Origin: Aurantiochytrium sp. KH105
Lineage: Eukaryota > Sar > Bigyra > Thraustochytrida > Thraustochytriidae
NCBI GenBank assembly: GCA_003116975.1
Contig: BGKB01000077.1
Span: forward strand, 186,001-250,000
DNA: 64,000 nt
Reading direction: 5' to 3'
The translations under genes were made by a program, and so were the position numbers. The notes under the pieces are model-generated. The model had not been told where the DNA came from. It was given only the letters and a program-made list of their open reading frames with translations, and searched no databases. Of the stretch, positions 63,649-64,000 are shown piece after piece (the stretch's first letter is position 1; each line of letters starts with the position of its first letter).

Positions 63649-64000
63649 GCCTGCAGTACTTAGTTTCGAATGATCAAAATCGGATGAAGGGGGGCTTGAT
63701 GACAGCGCAAGTCAGACAGACGGACGGGCAGTCCGTTCGGCGTGGGGCGTTGTACTAGCGGAGTAAAAGATAAGATAAAGATACGCGTTTGGTTCTGAAT
63801 GACTGGGAGGGCGGACATTGATATACGTGTTGGGCAGCAGTACAATGCGCGTGGCTGTAGATTGGTTCTTTTTTAAAATGTCAGCCCGATTGCGGAGATT
63901 TCCAAGATCTTATGTTTTCAGCTTTAGGGGGATTTGATTATGAAAAGAAAAAAAAAGCAGACAGACGGGCAGTCAGACAGGCAGGTTGGTAGGAAGGCAA
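63649..64000. other. 3' flank of RPC2, no gene seen
   Basis: Non-coding sequence to the window end. CAGACAGACGG-CGGGCAGTC-type words occur near 63714-63734 and again near 63959-63975. T-rich and A-rich tracts lie near 63869 and 63946. The next gene is outside the window. Confidence 0.5.

Overview
This is nuclear DNA of a flagellate-forming eukaryotic microbe, most likely a heterokont protist such as a thraustochytrid (inference). The evidence: a kinesin-9/KIF6 motor, an axonemal DRC8 subunit, a giant myosin carrying RCC1 repeats, a heterotrimeric G-protein gamma subunit, Pol III subunit RPC2 and spliceosomal SNU23. Introns are rare and short; only two are clear (758-845 in the kinesin; 20473-20589 in the LpxB homologue), both GT-AG. 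The sequence is GC-rich, and codons in the transporter genes end mostly in C.

Region A (1-22.4 kb) is gene-dense, mostly in divergent and convergent pairs. In order: KIF6 (+), an unrecognised charged 500-residue protein (+), DRC8/EFCAB2-like (-), a J-domain protein with KPxxNG repeats (+), an AGC-type pseudokinase lacking all catalytic motifs (-), a 1967-residue myosin-IQ-RCC1 protein (+), a G-gamma subunit with CaaX box (-), an intron-split LpxB homologue (-) and an RNA m5U methyltransferase of the TrmA/RumA family (+).

Region B (22.4-55.3 kb) is very different: three large paralogous, intron-free BCCT (betaine/carnitine/choline) transporter genes in the same orientation. They are preceded by spacers of about 9.5, 9.3 and 6.8 kb that hold no recognisable gene. 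The spacers are crowded with tetra- and pentanucleotide repeats, long polypurine/polypyrimidine tracts and several decayed tandem arrays with units of about 100-180 bp. The third BCCT gene is interrupted only by a one-base assembly gap (N at 53463) flanked by an unmerged 24-bp overlap. The cluster probably serves uptake of compatible solutes in a saline habitat.

Region C (55.3-64 kb) returns to compact housekeeping genes: an unrecognised protein with two cysteine clusters and a C-terminal HAD-phosphatase-like domain (+), SNU23/ZMAT2 (-), and RPC2 (+) with an unusual N-terminal extension of about 190 residues containing GR, Q and S runs.

Points most worth a second look: the AGC pseudokinase, the myosin-RCC1 chimera, the lone LpxB in an otherwise heterotrophic-looking eukaryote, the Cys-cluster/HAD protein, the BCCT triplet with diverged glycine motif and repeat-laden spacers, and a nested inverted-repeat cluster upstream of DRC8. 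I found no CRISPR array, rRNA, convincing tRNA gene or transposase.
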